DNA of 64,000 bases, taken from Halomonas lysinitropha. Its GTDB lineage: Bacteria; Pseudomonadota; Gammaproteobacteria; Pseudomonadales; Halomonadaceae. A program made the position numbers and the translations under genes. Positions 24,127-32,804 of this stretch are shown piece after piece. Numbering within the stretch: the first letter of the stretch is position 1; the number at the start of each line of letters is the position of its first letter. The stretch is from contig NZ_CABVOU010000019.1 of assembly GCF_902500215.1 (NCBI RefSeq), positions 1 through 64,000 on the forward strand, written 5' to 3'. The notes beneath the pieces were generated by a model. It was not told where the DNA came from, ran no database searches, and saw nothing but the letters and a program-made list of their open reading frames with translations.

Positions 24127-25706
24127 AGTGCGTTACCTCTCTTCGGACATTCTTGAATGCCCTGGCCGCCGGGGTTCTGTTCACGGTCATGCTGCCGGCC
24201 AGCGCCGACGACACCCGCAATCTCTATCAGGTCCAGTGTGCGTCCTGCCACGGCGAGGATCGCCTCGGCGGCATCGGCCCGGCGCTGCTGCCTGGCAACC
24301 TCTCGCGGCTCAAGCCGGAGGCCGCCGAGGCAGTGATACGCTACGGGCGAGCGGCCAGCCAGATGCCCGCCTTCGGCGAGCAACTCGACGACAGTCAGAT
24401 CCGTTCCCTGGCCGAGTGGATCTACCGCGCGCCCGAGGTCGAACCCACCTGGGGCCGCGACGATATTCTTGCCAGCCATGAGGTCAGTCATCCAGACGGA
24501 TCGCTGCCGGATGAGCTGCTTTTCGACGCCGACCCGCTCAACCTCTTCATCGTGGTGGAGACCGGGGATCACCATGCCAGTCTTCTCGACGGCGATACCT
24601 TCGAACGTATCCACCGCTTCGAGACCCGCTACGCCCTGCATGGTGGGCCCAAATACACGCCTGACGGGCGCCATGTCTTCTTCGGTTCCCGGGACGGCTG
24701 GATCACCAAGTACGACATCTACAACATGGAGGTGGTGGCCGAGGTGCGCGCCGGCATCAACATGCGCAATATCGCCGTCTCCGCCGACGGCCGCTACGTG
24801 ATGGCCGCCAACTATCTGCCCCACAGCCTGGTGCTGTTTGATGCCCACAATCTCGACCTGATGAAGGTCTATCCGGCGGTGGGTGAGAACGGCGAGAGCT
24901 CACGCGTCAGTGCTGTCTATGCCGCGCCGCCGCGGGGCAGCTTCATCGCTGCGCTCAAGGACATCGAGGAGGTGTGGGAGATCCCCTGGCCGCTGCCCAT
25001 CGAGCCGGTGGTCTCCACCGGCCATATGGCGACCCCGCTCGCGACGCAGCGTAGCCACGACACGCCCAACTTCCGGGTACGCCGCATCCCGGTGCCCGAC
25101 TACTTGGACGATTTCTTCTTCGACCTCGAGTATGAGCATGTGATCGGCGCCTCCCGAGGTGGTGATAGTGACGGCCAGGGCGGCATGGTGGTCAACCTGG
25201 ACAGCGGCGACAAGGTGGCCGACCTACCCCTGGAGGGGATGCCGCACCTCGGCTCCGGCATCACCTGGGAGCATGAGGGACGCCGCGTGATGGCCACGCC
25301 GCACCTGACCAAGGCGACGGTATCGATCATCGACATGACGGACTGGACAGTGATCGAGACACTCGAGACCGACGGCCCCGGCTTCTTCATGCGCAGCCAT
25401 GCCAACTCGCCCTATGTCTGGGTGGACGTCTTCTTCGGCCCCAACCGCGATCGGGTCCACGTGATCGACAAGAAGAGCCTTGCGATCGTCGAGACGCTGA
25501 TCCCCGAGCCCGGCAAGACCGCCGCCCACGTGGAGTTCGACCGCTATGGTGACAAGCTGCTGCTGAGCCTGTGGGAAGAGGACGGCGCGGTGATCGTCTA
25601 CGACGGCGACACCCTGGAGGAAGAGCAGCGCATTCCCATGAGCAAGCCCTCCGGCAAGTACAACGTCTGGAACAAGACCCGCTACGAGGAAGGCACCAGC
25701 CATTGA
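24123..25706 (+). CDS. nirN: Dihydro-heme d1 dehydrogenase NirN
   Basis: Periplasmic protein with a cytochrome c domain and an eight-bladed d1-binding propeller that oxidises dihydro-heme d1 in the last step of cofactor synthesis. It shows a signal peptide (residues 1-28), CASCH heme c site (Cys39, Cys42, His43) and a C-terminal PSGKYNVWNK. 527 residues. It is related to NirS, but position at the end of nirDLGHJE, the short N-terminal region and the C-terminal sequence point to NirN rather than the reductase. Translation starts at a GTG overlapping the nirE stop. Confusion with NirS is the main alternative and should be settled by alignment. Confidence 0.82.
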   Translation: MKCVTSLRTFLNALAAGVLFTVMLPASADDTRNLYQVQCASCHGEDRLGGIGPALLPGNLSRLKPEAAEAVIRYGRAASQMPAFGEQLDDSQIRSLAEWIYRAPEVEPTWGRDDILASHEVSHPDGSLPDELLFDADPLNLFIVVETGDHHASLLDGDTFERIHRFETRYALHGGPKYTPDGRHVFFGSRDGWITKYDIYNMEVVAEVRAGINMRNIAVSADGRYVMAANYLPHSLVLFDAHNLDLMKVYPAVGENGESSRVSAVYAAPPRGSFIAALKDIEEVWEIPWPLPIEPVVSTGHMATPLATQRSHDTPNFRVRRIPVPDYLDDFFFDLEYEHVIGASRGGDSDGQGGMVVNLDSGDKVADLPLEGMPHLGSGITWEHEGRRVMATPHLTKATVSIIDMTDWTVIETLETDGPGFFMRSHANSPYVWVDVFFGPNRDRVHVIDKKSLAIVETLIPEPGKTAAHVEFDRYGDKLLLSLWEEDGAVIVYDGDTLEEEQRIPMSKPSGKYNVWNKTRYEEGTSH

Positions 25707-25803
25707 AAGCTCGATAATAAGTATTCTTGATACCTGTCATGGAAGGGGCGAGGGGAGTGGGGCACAATAGCCATAACCAAGCGTTTTAGTCGGGTATGGC
25801 GCC

Positions 25804-27018
25804 ATGCAATCGAGCTCTTCCTCCTCCGTCCGCTCCTCCACCTTGACGCGCCTTCCGGTGGCGAGGCTGGCCTTTCGCCCCTTCTTCCTGCTGGCGGCAC
25901 TGTTCAGCGTGCTCTCTTTGGGGATCTGGTTCGCCTTCTGGCACGGCGACATCCTGCTGCGCCCCTTTGGTGGCCTGATGTTCTGGCATCAGCACGAGAT
26001 GCTGTTCGGGTTTGCCGCCGCCGTGGTGGCGGGCTTCCTGCTCACGGCGGTGCAGAACTGGACCGGCCTGCCCAGCATCAAGGGTGGCCCCTTGCTGGTG
26101 CTTGTCGGCGTCTGGCTGGCCGGGCGGTTATTGATGGCCTTTCCCCTGGGTCTGCCGCCCTGGCTGCCGGCACTGGTCGACCTGGCGTTCCTGCCGGCGG
26201 TGGCAGGGATCATGGCTCGGCTGGTGATCGCGGCGAAGCGCTGGCGCAACCTGATCTTCCTGCCGGCCCTGGCACTGTTGACTCTCGGCAACCTGGCCAT
26301 GCACCTGGGGGTGATGACCGGTGACGCCGAGCTGATTCGCCACGCCGCCCATCTGGTGGTGCTGTTGTTCTCCCTGCTGATGGTGGTGGTGGGTGGCAGG
26401 GTGATCGCGATGTTCACCGCCAACCGCCTGGGCCTGACCCGCAAACCACCGATTCCCGCACTGGAATATCTGAGCCTGGGTAGCGTCATGGCGGTGGTGC
26501 TGGGCCAGCTGCTGGTAATGCTCGGTGTGGCCGTTCCTGCTTCCCTGCTGGCGGCCGTGATGGGCCTGGCGGCGCTCGCCAACGCCGTGCGGCTGTCACG
26601 CTGGGGCGGCCTGCATAGCTGGCGCGAGCCGCTGCTCTGGGGGCTGCACCTGAGCTATGCCTTCATCCCGGTAGGCCTGGCCATGTGGGCCCTGGCGCTG
26701 CTTGGCGGCAGCCGCGCCGACGCCGCGCTACATGCCCTCACCATCGGCGGCATGGGGACCATGATGCTGGCCATGATGTCGAGGGTCGCACTCGGCCATA
26801 CGGCACGCCCCATTCGTACCCTGCCCGGTATTGGAGTGGCCCTGGCGCTGATGGTGGCCGCAGCCCTGCTGCGCTCGCCGATATTGGCGCTCTTTCCGCA
26901 GATCACTCACTGGACCTATAACCTGGGCATCATTTTCTGGTGTCTGGCCTACGTCATCTTCCTGTTCCACTATACGTGGCCACTACTGTCGGCCCGAGCC
27001 GATGGCAAGGATGGCTAG
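25804..27018 (+). CDS. nnrS: NnrS family heme-copper membrane protein
   Basis: A 404-residue polytopic membrane protein with about twelve helices. Family members bind heme and copper and relieve NO-related stress, and are typically found with denitrification genes under NO-responsive control. Recognisable segments include FRPFFLLAALFSV near the start and FWHQHEMLFGFA, both with conserved residues of the family. It starts 97 bases after nirN and leads a small run with the SirB2-like and CMD-like genes. Confidence 0.9.
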   Translation: MQSSSSSSVRSSTLTRLPVARLAFRPFFLLAALFSVLSLGIWFAFWHGDILLRPFGGLMFWHQHEMLFGFAAAVVAGFLLTAVQNWTGLPSIKGGPLLVLVGVWLAGRLLMAFPLGLPPWLPALVDLAFLPAVAGIMARLVIAAKRWRNLIFLPALALLTLGNLAMHLGVMTGDAELIRHAAHLVVLLFSLLMVVVGGRVIAMFTANRLGLTRKPPIPALEYLSLGSVMAVVLGQLLVMLGVAVPASLLAAVMGLAALANAVRLSRWGGLHSWREPLLWGLHLSYAFIPVGLAMWALALLGGSRADAALHALTIGGMGTMMLAMMSRVALGHTARPIRTLPGIGVALALMVAAALLRSPILALFPQITHWTYNLGIIFWCLAYVIFLFHYTWPLLSARADGKDG

Positions 27019-27038
27019 TCACGGCCGGGGAGCGCGCC

Positions 27039-27428
27039 ATGATCGAGCACTATGTCCTGATCAAGCATCTGCACGTCACCGCCGCCACCCTGAGTATTCT
27101 GTTCTTCATGCTGAGGGCCTGGTGGTCGGTGCGCGAGGTAACTCTGTTGCAGAGTCGCTGGGTGAAGGTGGCGCCTCATGTGATCGATACCACCCTGCTG
27201 GTGCTGGGCGTGGTGCTGATGGTGATGCTCTCGCTGTGGCCCCACCAGCATCCCTGGCTTGCCGCCAAGCTGATTGCCCTGCTGGCCTATATCGGCCTGG
27301 GCACGGTGGCGATCAAGCGCGGTAGCACCCCCCGCGTGAGAGCCGTTGCCGCCCTGGCCGCGGTGGCCACCTTCGCCTACATGCTGGGCGCGGCGATCCG
27401 CCATAGCCCGCTCTCCTGGCTGGTCTGA
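27039..27428 (+). CDS. SirB2-family membrane protein
   Basis: 129 residues with four transmembrane segments. The family opening YVLIKHLHVTAATLSILFF with a conserved KxxHV pattern is visible, as is the closing GAAIRHSPLSW. SirB2 proteins are poorly understood; they are often found beside nnrS in denitrifiers, as here, where the gene starts 20 bases after the nnrS stop. A helper role in NO stress or cofactor handling is inferred from context only. The ATG at 27039 is preferred over starts inside nnrS. Confidence 0.8.
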   Translation: MIEHYVLIKHLHVTAATLSILFFMLRAWWSVREVTLLQSRWVKVAPHVIDTTLLVLGVVLMVMLSLWPHQHPWLAAKLIALLAYIGLGTVAIKRGSTPRVRAVAALAAVATFAYMLGAAIRHSPLSWLV

Positions 27429-27491
27429 ATCGAGATGCCAGGGGACTGGCCTATACTGCTTCTATCACTCACCACTCACGAGGAGTACAGC

Positions 27492-27809
27492 ATGTCGCAA
27501 CAGGAACTTCCCGCCGGTGCCGGCCAGGTGGCCGAGCAATATCCCGAGATCTGGGAGGCCTACGCCGAGCTGGGCCGGGCCTGTGCCGAGTCCGGCCCGC
27601 TGGACGCGCGCACTCGCCGCCTGGTCAAGCTGGCGCTGGCCGTGGGGGCGCGCTCCGAAGGTGCCGTGCACTCCCATGTGCGTCGCGGGCTGGAGGAGGG
27701 CGAATCCGCCGAAGCCCTCAAGCAGGTGGCCATGCTGGCGATCCCCACCCTGGGGCTTCCCAGCGGCGTTGCGGCCCTGACCTGGATCGAGGACATCACG
27801 GAGTCTTGA
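27492..27809 (+). CDS. Carboxymuconolactone decarboxylase / AhpD-like protein
   Basis: 105 residues with the AhpD-like helical core (RTRRLVKLALAVGARSEGAV, then HSHVRRGLEEG). The CxxC redox pair of true AhpD peroxidases is absent: the matching position reads VHSH, a form also seen in other members. Thiol peroxidase activity is therefore doubtful. A GAGGAG precedes the ATG at 27492. It follows the SirB2-like gene by 63 bases and probably closes the nnrS operon. Confidence 0.8.
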   Translation: MSQQELPAGAGQVAEQYPEIWEAYAELGRACAESGPLDARTRRLVKLALAVGARSEGAVHSHVRRGLEEGESAEALKQVAMLAIPTLGLPSGVAALTWIEDITES

Positions 27810-27929
27810 CCACGGCGAAGCAGTTAAGACAAGCGTTTAATCGCTGATTGGCGACGAGGCTCCGGGGTCTGCTAGTCTCGAGCGTGATGTATAAGCAACA
27901 CTCGACACAACAGATTCTGGAGTCTTTTC

Positions 27930-28958
27930 ATGCGGTACAACAACAAGACATTGCTATCTCTTTCTGCCGCCGCCCTCTGCGTTGGTGTGATCTCCTCTGC
28001 TTCGGCTGCCACCCTGGACGAGGTGAAGGAGCGTGGCCAGCTGCGCTGTGGCGTCAACGTCGGCCTCTCCGGCTTCTCCTCACCCGATCAGGATGGTACC
28101 TGGCAGGGACTGGACGTCGAGACCTGCCGTGGCATCGCCGCCGCCATCTTCGATGACCCCGAGGCGGTCTCCTTCACGCCGCTGACGGCCAAGGAGCGCT
28201 TCACTGCCCTGCAGTCCGGCGAGATCGATGTTCTCTCGCGCAACACCACCTGGACGGCGACACGTGACAACTCGCTGGGGTTGAACTTCACCGCCACTAC
28301 CTTCTACGACGGCCAGGGCTTCATGGTGGCCAAGGACCTGGGTATCGAGGGACCCGAGCAGTTCGACGGCGCCTCGATCTGCATCCAGTCCGGCACTACC
28401 CACGAGCTCAACCTGGCCGACTACTTTCCCTCCCGCGGTATCGATATCCAGACCGTTACCTTCGACACCCCCGACCAGACCGCTCAGGGGTTCGCCAGCG
28501 GCCGCTGCGACATCCTGACCTCTGATACCTCCCAGCTCAGCGCCCTGCGCCTGCAGCTGCCGGAACCGGACAGCGTCGAGATCCTCGAGACGCTGATCTC
28601 CAAGGAGCCTCTGGGCCCCGTGGTGCGCCAGGGTGACGACCAGTGGCTGGATATCGTTCAGTGGTCGATCTTCGCCATGGTCAATGCCGAGGAGCTGGGT
28701 GTGAATTCCGGCAACGTTGACGAGATGAAGGCTGATCCGCCCAATCCTCAGGTCGCGCGCCTGCTGGGCGAGGATGGCAACTACGGCGAGCAGCTGGGTA
28801 TCGGCAACGACTGGGGCTACAACCTCGTCAAGCACGTGGGCAACTACGGTGAGGTGTTCACCAGCACCGTGGGCGAGGATTCCCCGATGAAGATCAGCCG
28901 CGGCGTGAATGCGCTGTGGAACGAAGGCGGCATCCTCTACGCACCGCCGATCCGCTGA
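27930..28958 (+). CDS. aapJ: General L-amino acid ABC transporter, periplasmic binding protein
   Basis: 342 residues with a clear signal peptide ending ASA before ATLDEV. The family 3 solute-binding pattern is present (RGQLRCGVNVGLSGFS, then DGTWQGLDVETCRGIAAAIF). It captures a broad range of L-amino acids for the AapQMP membrane complex. It is first of four genes; a strong hairpin at 28983-29012, just behind its stop, probably keeps this abundant component in excess of the downstream ones. Confidence 0.92.
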   Translation: MRYNNKTLLSLSAAALCVGVISSASAATLDEVKERGQLRCGVNVGLSGFSSPDQDGTWQGLDVETCRGIAAAIFDDPEAVSFTPLTAKERFTALQSGEIDVLSRNTTWTATRDNSLGLNFTATTFYDGQGFMVAKDLGIEGPEQFDGASICIQSGTTHELNLADYFPSRGIDIQTVTFDTPDQTAQGFASGRCDILTSDTSQLSALRLQLPEPDSVEILETLISKEPLGPVVRQGDDQWLDIVQWSIFAMVNAEELGVNSGNVDEMKADPPNPQVARLLGEDGNYGEQLGIGNDWGYNLVKHVGNYGEVFTSTVGEDSPMKISRGVNALWNEGGILYAPPIR

Positions 28959-28982
28959 CCCAACCTGAACGTCCAATGACCG

Positions 28983-29012
28983 GGCACCACGCATGGCAAC
29001 ATGCGTGGTGCC
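28983..29012 (+). terminator. Strong intra-operon hairpin between aapJ and aapQ
   Basis: Perfect 12-base inverted repeat GGCACCACGCAT / ATGCGTGGTGCC with a six-base loop, not followed by a T-run. It fits a partial terminator or mRNA-protecting stem that lowers expression of aapQMP relative to aapJ. It also argues against the in-frame ATG at 29001 as the aapQ start. Confidence 0.7.
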
Positions 29013-29039
29013 GTTTCGGGTACGTCTGCGAGGCTCGAT

Positions 29040-30218
29040 ATGCTGCGTTCTTCCTCACGGGAGCGGGGGCCCCTGTGGCGTGACCCCGCCTTCCGTGCCC
29101 TGCTGGTGCAGGGCATCCTGCTGCTGGCGCTTGGGGCCTTCATCGCCATGGTGGTCTCCAACACCATGGCCAACCTCGAGGCCCGGGGCATCACTACCGG
29201 CTTCGGCTTCCTACAAGACCGAGCCGGCTTCTCCATCCCTCAGACCCTGATCGAGTATTCCGGCGACAGCACCTATGCCCGTACCTTCGTGGTGGGCCTG
29301 CTCAATACCTTGCTGGTCTCTGCCATGGGCATCGTGGCGGCGACCCTGATCGGCTTCGCTGTGGGTATCGCTCGGCTATCACCCAACTGGCTGTTGGCCC
29401 GGTTGGCTACCGCCTATGTGGAGATCTTCCGCAATATCCCGCTTCTGGTGCAGATCCTGTTCTGGTACTTCGCCGTGCTGCAGGCCCTGCCCAGCCCGCG
29501 GGATAGCCATTCGCTGCTCGAGGTGGTCTTTCTCAACGTTCGCGGAGTGGTCCTGCCCGATCCGCAGCCACTGGCTGGCTTTGCCGCTACCCCCTGGGCG
29601 CTGCTGGTCGCGGTGATCGCTACCTGGTGGATGGTGCGGTTCGCGAGGCGCCGGCAGGCAAAGACTGGCCGGCCGCTGCCGGTGTTCAAGCTGGGCACCT
29701 TGCTGCTGATCGGCCTCCCGCTCGCTACCTTCCTGGTCACTGGCATGCCGCTGGAGTGGTCCATACCCGAGCTCAAGGGCTTCAACTTCCAGGGCGGCGT
29801 GACGGTACTGCCCGAATTGATGGCCCTCTGGCTGGCGCTTTCTATCTATACCGCCTCCTTCATTGCCGAGATCGTGCGCTCGGGTATCCAGTCGGTGCCC
29901 CAGGGGCAGGTGGAAGCGGCCAAGGCGCTGAGCCTGCCCGGCGGCATCATCCTGCGCAAGGTGGTAATTCCCCAGGCGATGCGGGTGATCGTGCCGCAGC
30001 TGACCAGCCAGCACCTCAACCTGATCAAGAACTCCTCGCTGGCCACGGCGATCGGTTACCCGGACCTGGTGGCGGTGTTCTCCGGCACGGCGCTGAATGT
30101 GACGGGGCAGGCCATCGAGATCGTCGTCATGACCATGGCCGTTTACCTGCTGATCAACCTGGTGGTGTCCGCGCTGATGAACCTCTACAACGCGCGCACG
30201 CTGCTCAAGGAGCGCTGA
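29040..30218 (+). CDS. aapQ: General L-amino acid ABC transporter permease
   Basis: 392-residue inner-membrane permease with about eight hydrophobic segments. The His/Glu/Gln-type permease signature near the C-terminus reads EAAKALSLPGGIILRKVVIP, the EAA loop that contacts the ATPase. It is larger than ordinary HisQ-type permeases, as expected for AapQ. The ATG at 29040 is chosen since the earlier in-frame ATG lies inside the hairpin stem. The next gene follows after one base. Confidence 0.9.
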   Translation: MLRSSSRERGPLWRDPAFRALLVQGILLLALGAFIAMVVSNTMANLEARGITTGFGFLQDRAGFSIPQTLIEYSGDSTYARTFVVGLLNTLLVSAMGIVAATLIGFAVGIARLSPNWLLARLATAYVEIFRNIPLLVQILFWYFAVLQALPSPRDSHSLLEVVFLNVRGVVLPDPQPLAGFAATPWALLVAVIATWWMVRFARRRQAKTGRPLPVFKLGTLLLIGLPLATFLVTGMPLEWSIPELKGFNFQGGVTVLPELMALWLALSIYTASFIAEIVRSGIQSVPQGQVEAAKALSLPGGIILRKVVIPQAMRVIVPQLTSQHLNLIKNSSLATAIGYPDLVAVFSGTALNVTGQAIEIVVMTMAVYLLINLVVSALMNLYNARTLLKER

Positions 30219-30219
30219 C

Positions 30220-31323
30220 ATGGTGGATACCTCGACCGAGACCGAGATGGTCGCCGAGCGCCGGCCTCCTGACCTGCGCCGCGGCCTGCTCGGCTGGTTG
30301 CATACCAACCTCTTCAATACCCCGCTCAACGGCGTGGTCACTCTGGTGACCCTGGCGCTACTGGCCATGGTGCTCTGGCCCGCCCTGCAGTGGGCGGTGT
30401 TTCAGGCCGACTGGCTCGGCGACTCACGTGAGGCGTGCAGTGGTGAGGGGGCCTGCTGGGTCTTCATCAGCGCACGCTTCGAGTCCATCATCTACGGCTT
30501 CTATCCGGAGGCTCAGCGCTGGCGAGTGAATCTGGTGTTCCTGCTGATGGCGGTGCTGGTGGCCTGGCTGGTCATCCCTCGCCTGCCCGCCAAGCGCTGG
30601 GTGGGGCTCTTCGCCCTGGTGGGCTTCCCGGTGCTGGCCTTCTTCCTGCTGGTGGGCGGCAGCTTCGGTCTGGAGCATGTGCCGACCCGCGACTGGGGCG
30701 GGCTGATGCTGACCCTGACCATTGCCACCGTAGGGATCGTCGGCTCGCTACCCATCGGGGTGGTGTTGGCACTGGGGCGGCGTTCGCAGATGCCGTTGGT
30801 ACGGGGCTTCTGCGTCGTGTTCATCGAGTTCTGGCGCGGCGTGCCGCTGATCACCGTGCTTTTCATGGCCTCGGTGATGCTGCCGCTTTTCGTGCCCACC
30901 CAAGTGGAATTCGACAAGCTGCTGCGTGCCCTGGTGGGCATCATGTTCTTCTGGAGCGCCTACATGGCGGAGGTGGTGCGTGGCGGCCTGCAGGCAATCC
31001 CCAGCGGGCAGGAAGAGGCGGCCAAGGCGATGGGCATGGGCTACTGGCAGCGCATGGGGCTGATCGTGCTGCCGCAGTCGCTCAAGCTGGTCATCCCCGG
31101 CATCGTCAATACCTTTATCGCGCTGTTCAAGGACACCTCGCTGGTGCTGATCATCGGGCTCTTCGACCTGCTGGCGATCATCCGCGCCGGGCTTACCGAT
31201 AGCGACTGGTTGGGTTTTGCCACCGAGGGCTATGTCTTCGCCGCTCTGATGTTCTGGGTGTTCTGCTTCAGCATGTCGCGCTACAGCCAACACATCGAAC
31301 GGCGCCTGCACACCGGCCACTAG
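30220..31323 (+). CDS. aapM: General L-amino acid ABC transporter permease
   Basis: 367-residue partner permease of AapQ. Hydrophobic segments flank a long periplasmic loop near the start (about residues 60-90). The EAA loop [20 protein letters not shown] lies toward the C-terminus. It starts one base after the aapQ stop, implying translational coupling. Confidence 0.9.
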   Translation: MVDTSTETEMVAERRPPDLRRGLLGWLHTNLFNTPLNGVVTLVTLALLAMVLWPALQWAVFQADWLGDSREACSGEGACWVFISARFESIIYGFYPEAQRWRVNLVFLLMAVLVAWLVIPRLPAKRWVGLFALVGFPVLAFFLLVGGSFGLEHVPTRDWGGLMLTLTIATVGIVGSLPIGVVLALGRRSQMPLVRGFCVVFIEFWRGVPLITVLFMASVMLPLFVPTQVEFDKLLRALVGIMFFWSAYMAEVVRGGLQAIPSGQEEAAKAMGMGYWQRMGLIVLPQSLKLVIPGIVNTFIALFKDTSLVLIIGLFDLLAIIRAGLTDSDWLGFATEGYVFAALMFWVFCFSMSRYSQHIERRLHTGH

Positions 31324-31352
31324 TAACAAACCATCACGAACGGGGTCTTCTC

Positions 31353-32117
31353 ATGAACGAGGCAACTGCTGCCCAGGCCGACTCGCCGATGATCGAGATC
31401 GCCGGGCTCAACAAGTGGTACGGCGACTTCCACGTGCTGCGTGACATCGACCTGACGGTCGCGCGGGGCGAGCGGATCGTCATCTGCGGCCCGTCGGGGT
31501 CGGGCAAGTCGACGCTGATCCGCTGCATCAACCATCTCGAGGAGCACCAGGAAGGGCGCATCGTGGTCAATGGCGTGCCCATGACCCGGGACGTGAAGCG
31601 GATCGAGCAGATCCGCCGCAACGTCGGCATGGTGTTCCAGCACTTCAACCTCTTTCCTCACCTGAGCGTGCTGGATAACTGCTGTATCTCCCAGACCTGG
31701 GTACAGAAGAAGCCGCGCGCTGAGGCAGAGCGCACTGCCAGGGAAATCCTCGAACGGGTGCAGATCGCCGACCAGGCCCTCAAGTACCCGGGCCAACTCT
31801 CCGGTGGCCAGCAGCAGCGGGTGGCCATTGCCCGCGCGTTGTGCATGCAGCCGGAGGTGATGCTCTTCGATGAGCCGACCTCGGCGCTGGACCCGGAGAT
31901 GATCAAGGAGGTGCTCGACGTCATGGTCGAGCTGGCCCGCGACGGCATGACCATGCTCTGTGTGACCCACGAGATGGGGTTCGCCAAGACCGTGGCCGAT
32001 CGGGTCATCTTCATGGATCAGGGGCAGATCATCGAGCAGGCGCCCCCCGAGACCTTCTTCAACCACCCCAAGTCCGAGCGCACTCAGCTGTTCCTCAGCC
32101 AGATCCTCGGCCACTGA
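31353..32117 (+). CDS. aapP: General L-amino acid ABC transporter ATP-binding protein
   Basis: 254-residue ATPase with all motor motifs: Walker [10 protein letters not shown], signature [15 protein letters not shown], Walker [14 protein letters not shown], and the switch histidine in CVTHEMGF. It powers import through AapQM and closes the operon. A hairpin at 32127-32151 right behind it is a likely transcription terminator separating the transporter from norC. Confidence 0.93.
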   Translation: MNEATAAQADSPMIEIAGLNKWYGDFHVLRDIDLTVARGERIVICGPSGSGKSTLIRCINHLEEHQEGRIVVNGVPMTRDVKRIEQIRRNVGMVFQHFNLFPHLSVLDNCCISQTWVQKKPRAEAERTAREILERVQIADQALKYPGQLSGGQQQRVAIARALCMQPEVMLFDEPTSALDPEMIKEVLDVMVELARDGMTMLCVTHEMGFAKTVADRVIFMDQGQIIEQAPPETFFNHPKSERTQLFLSQILGH

Positions 32118-32126
32118 GTCCTGCCT

Positions 32127-32151
32127 GGCGACGTCCTGTTCGGACGTCGCC
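32127..32151 (+). terminator. Probable terminator after aapP
   Basis: Perfect 10-base inverted repeat GGCGACGTCC / GGACGTCGCC with a five-base loop, followed by a pyrimidine stretch (CCCTTCCTTCC). It lies 10 bases behind the aapP stop. Confidence 0.65.
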
Positions 32152-32169
32152 CCCTTCCTTCCTCAGAAA

Positions 32170-32183
32170 TTGACCGGCGTCAA
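32170..32183. promoter_or_regulatory. FNR/DNR-type box upstream of norC
   Basis: TTGACCGGCGTCAA, a perfect TTGAC-N4-GTCAA palindrome of the Dnr/NnrR family, 123 bases before the norC start. In denitrifiers such boxes drive NO-dependent expression of norCB. Confidence 0.7.
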
Positions 32184-32213
32184 AGCCCTGCCCCGTACTC
32201 TGCTGCTACGCTT

Positions 32214-32236
32214 AACAGGTATATGCTATACATCTT
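32214..32236. promoter_or_regulatory. NsrR-like site upstream of norC
   Basis: A 23-base element whose right half, read with its centre, is CTATACATCTT (nine of eleven consensus positions) and whose left half AACAGGTATAT is weaker; in total 17 of 22 consensus positions match. It lies between the FNR-type box and the norC start, where a repressor would block transcription. Confidence 0.45.
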
Positions 32237-32305
32237 AAAAGGGATGCAGGGCTGTTTGCCGTGAGGGGCGGCGGCACTGCCACACGAGCAAGGGGGGTAT
32301 GGTCC

Positions 32306-32758
32306 ATGGCCGACGGTCTCACCAAGTCGGCGGCCCGCAACATCTTTTACGGCGGGTCGCTGTTCTTCTTTCTGCTGTTTGCCGCGCTGACGGCCCACAG
32401 CCACTGGTACATGGTCAACACGTCCACCGACAGCGAGGGACTCACCGAGTCCGTCGAGCACGGTAAGGAAGTGTGGGAAAAGAACATGTGCATCAACTGC
32501 CACAGCATTATGGGCGAAGGTGCCTATTTTGCACCTGAGCTGGGTAATGTCTGGGAACGCTACGGGGGACATGATAATCCGGAAGCCGCGCGGGCGGGTC
32601 TCGCCGCCTGGATCCGGGCCCAGCCGCTGGGCGCCCAGGGGCGCCGCCAGATGCCGGCCTACGATTTCAGCGAGGAAGAGATGCAGTCACTGATCGATTT
32701 CCTCGAGTGGACCGACGGCATCGATGACCAGGACTGGCCGCCGCACCCTGCCGGCTGA
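32306..32758 (+). CDS. norC: Nitric oxide reductase cytochrome c subunit
   Basis: 150-residue membrane-anchored cytochrome c that feeds electrons to NorB. One N-terminal transmembrane helix (about residues 14-33) is followed by a periplasmic domain with CINCH (Cys62, Cys65, His66), the NorC segment MGEGAYFAPEL, and an axial methionine in RRQMPAYDF. The ATG at 32306 is used; an upstream in-frame start at 32261 would add 15 residues without family support. norB follows 46 bases later. Confidence 0.94.
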   Translation: MADGLTKSAARNIFYGGSLFFFLLFAALTAHSHWYMVNTSTDSEGLTESVEHGKEVWEKNMCINCHSIMGEGAYFAPELGNVWERYGGHDNPEAARAGLAAWIRAQPLGAQGRRQMPAYDFSEEEMQSLIDFLEWTDGIDDQDWPPHPAG

Positions 32759-32804
32759 GCCGCCTGAACGCCGGACCGCGGATTAATCAAGGAGAACGAC
32801 ACAA

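Noticed and set aside
24123..25706. Possible nirS (cytochrome cd1 nitrite reductase)
   Set aside because: Position after nirDLGHJE, the GTG coupling to nirE and the C-terminal PSGKYNVWNK fit NirN better than NirS. Without alignment this is a judgement, so the doubt is kept in the nirN entry.
29001..29039. Earlier start codon for aapQ at 29001
   Set aside because: That ATG is the first three bases of the right arm of the 12-base hairpin and has no ribosome-binding site; 29040 is better placed.
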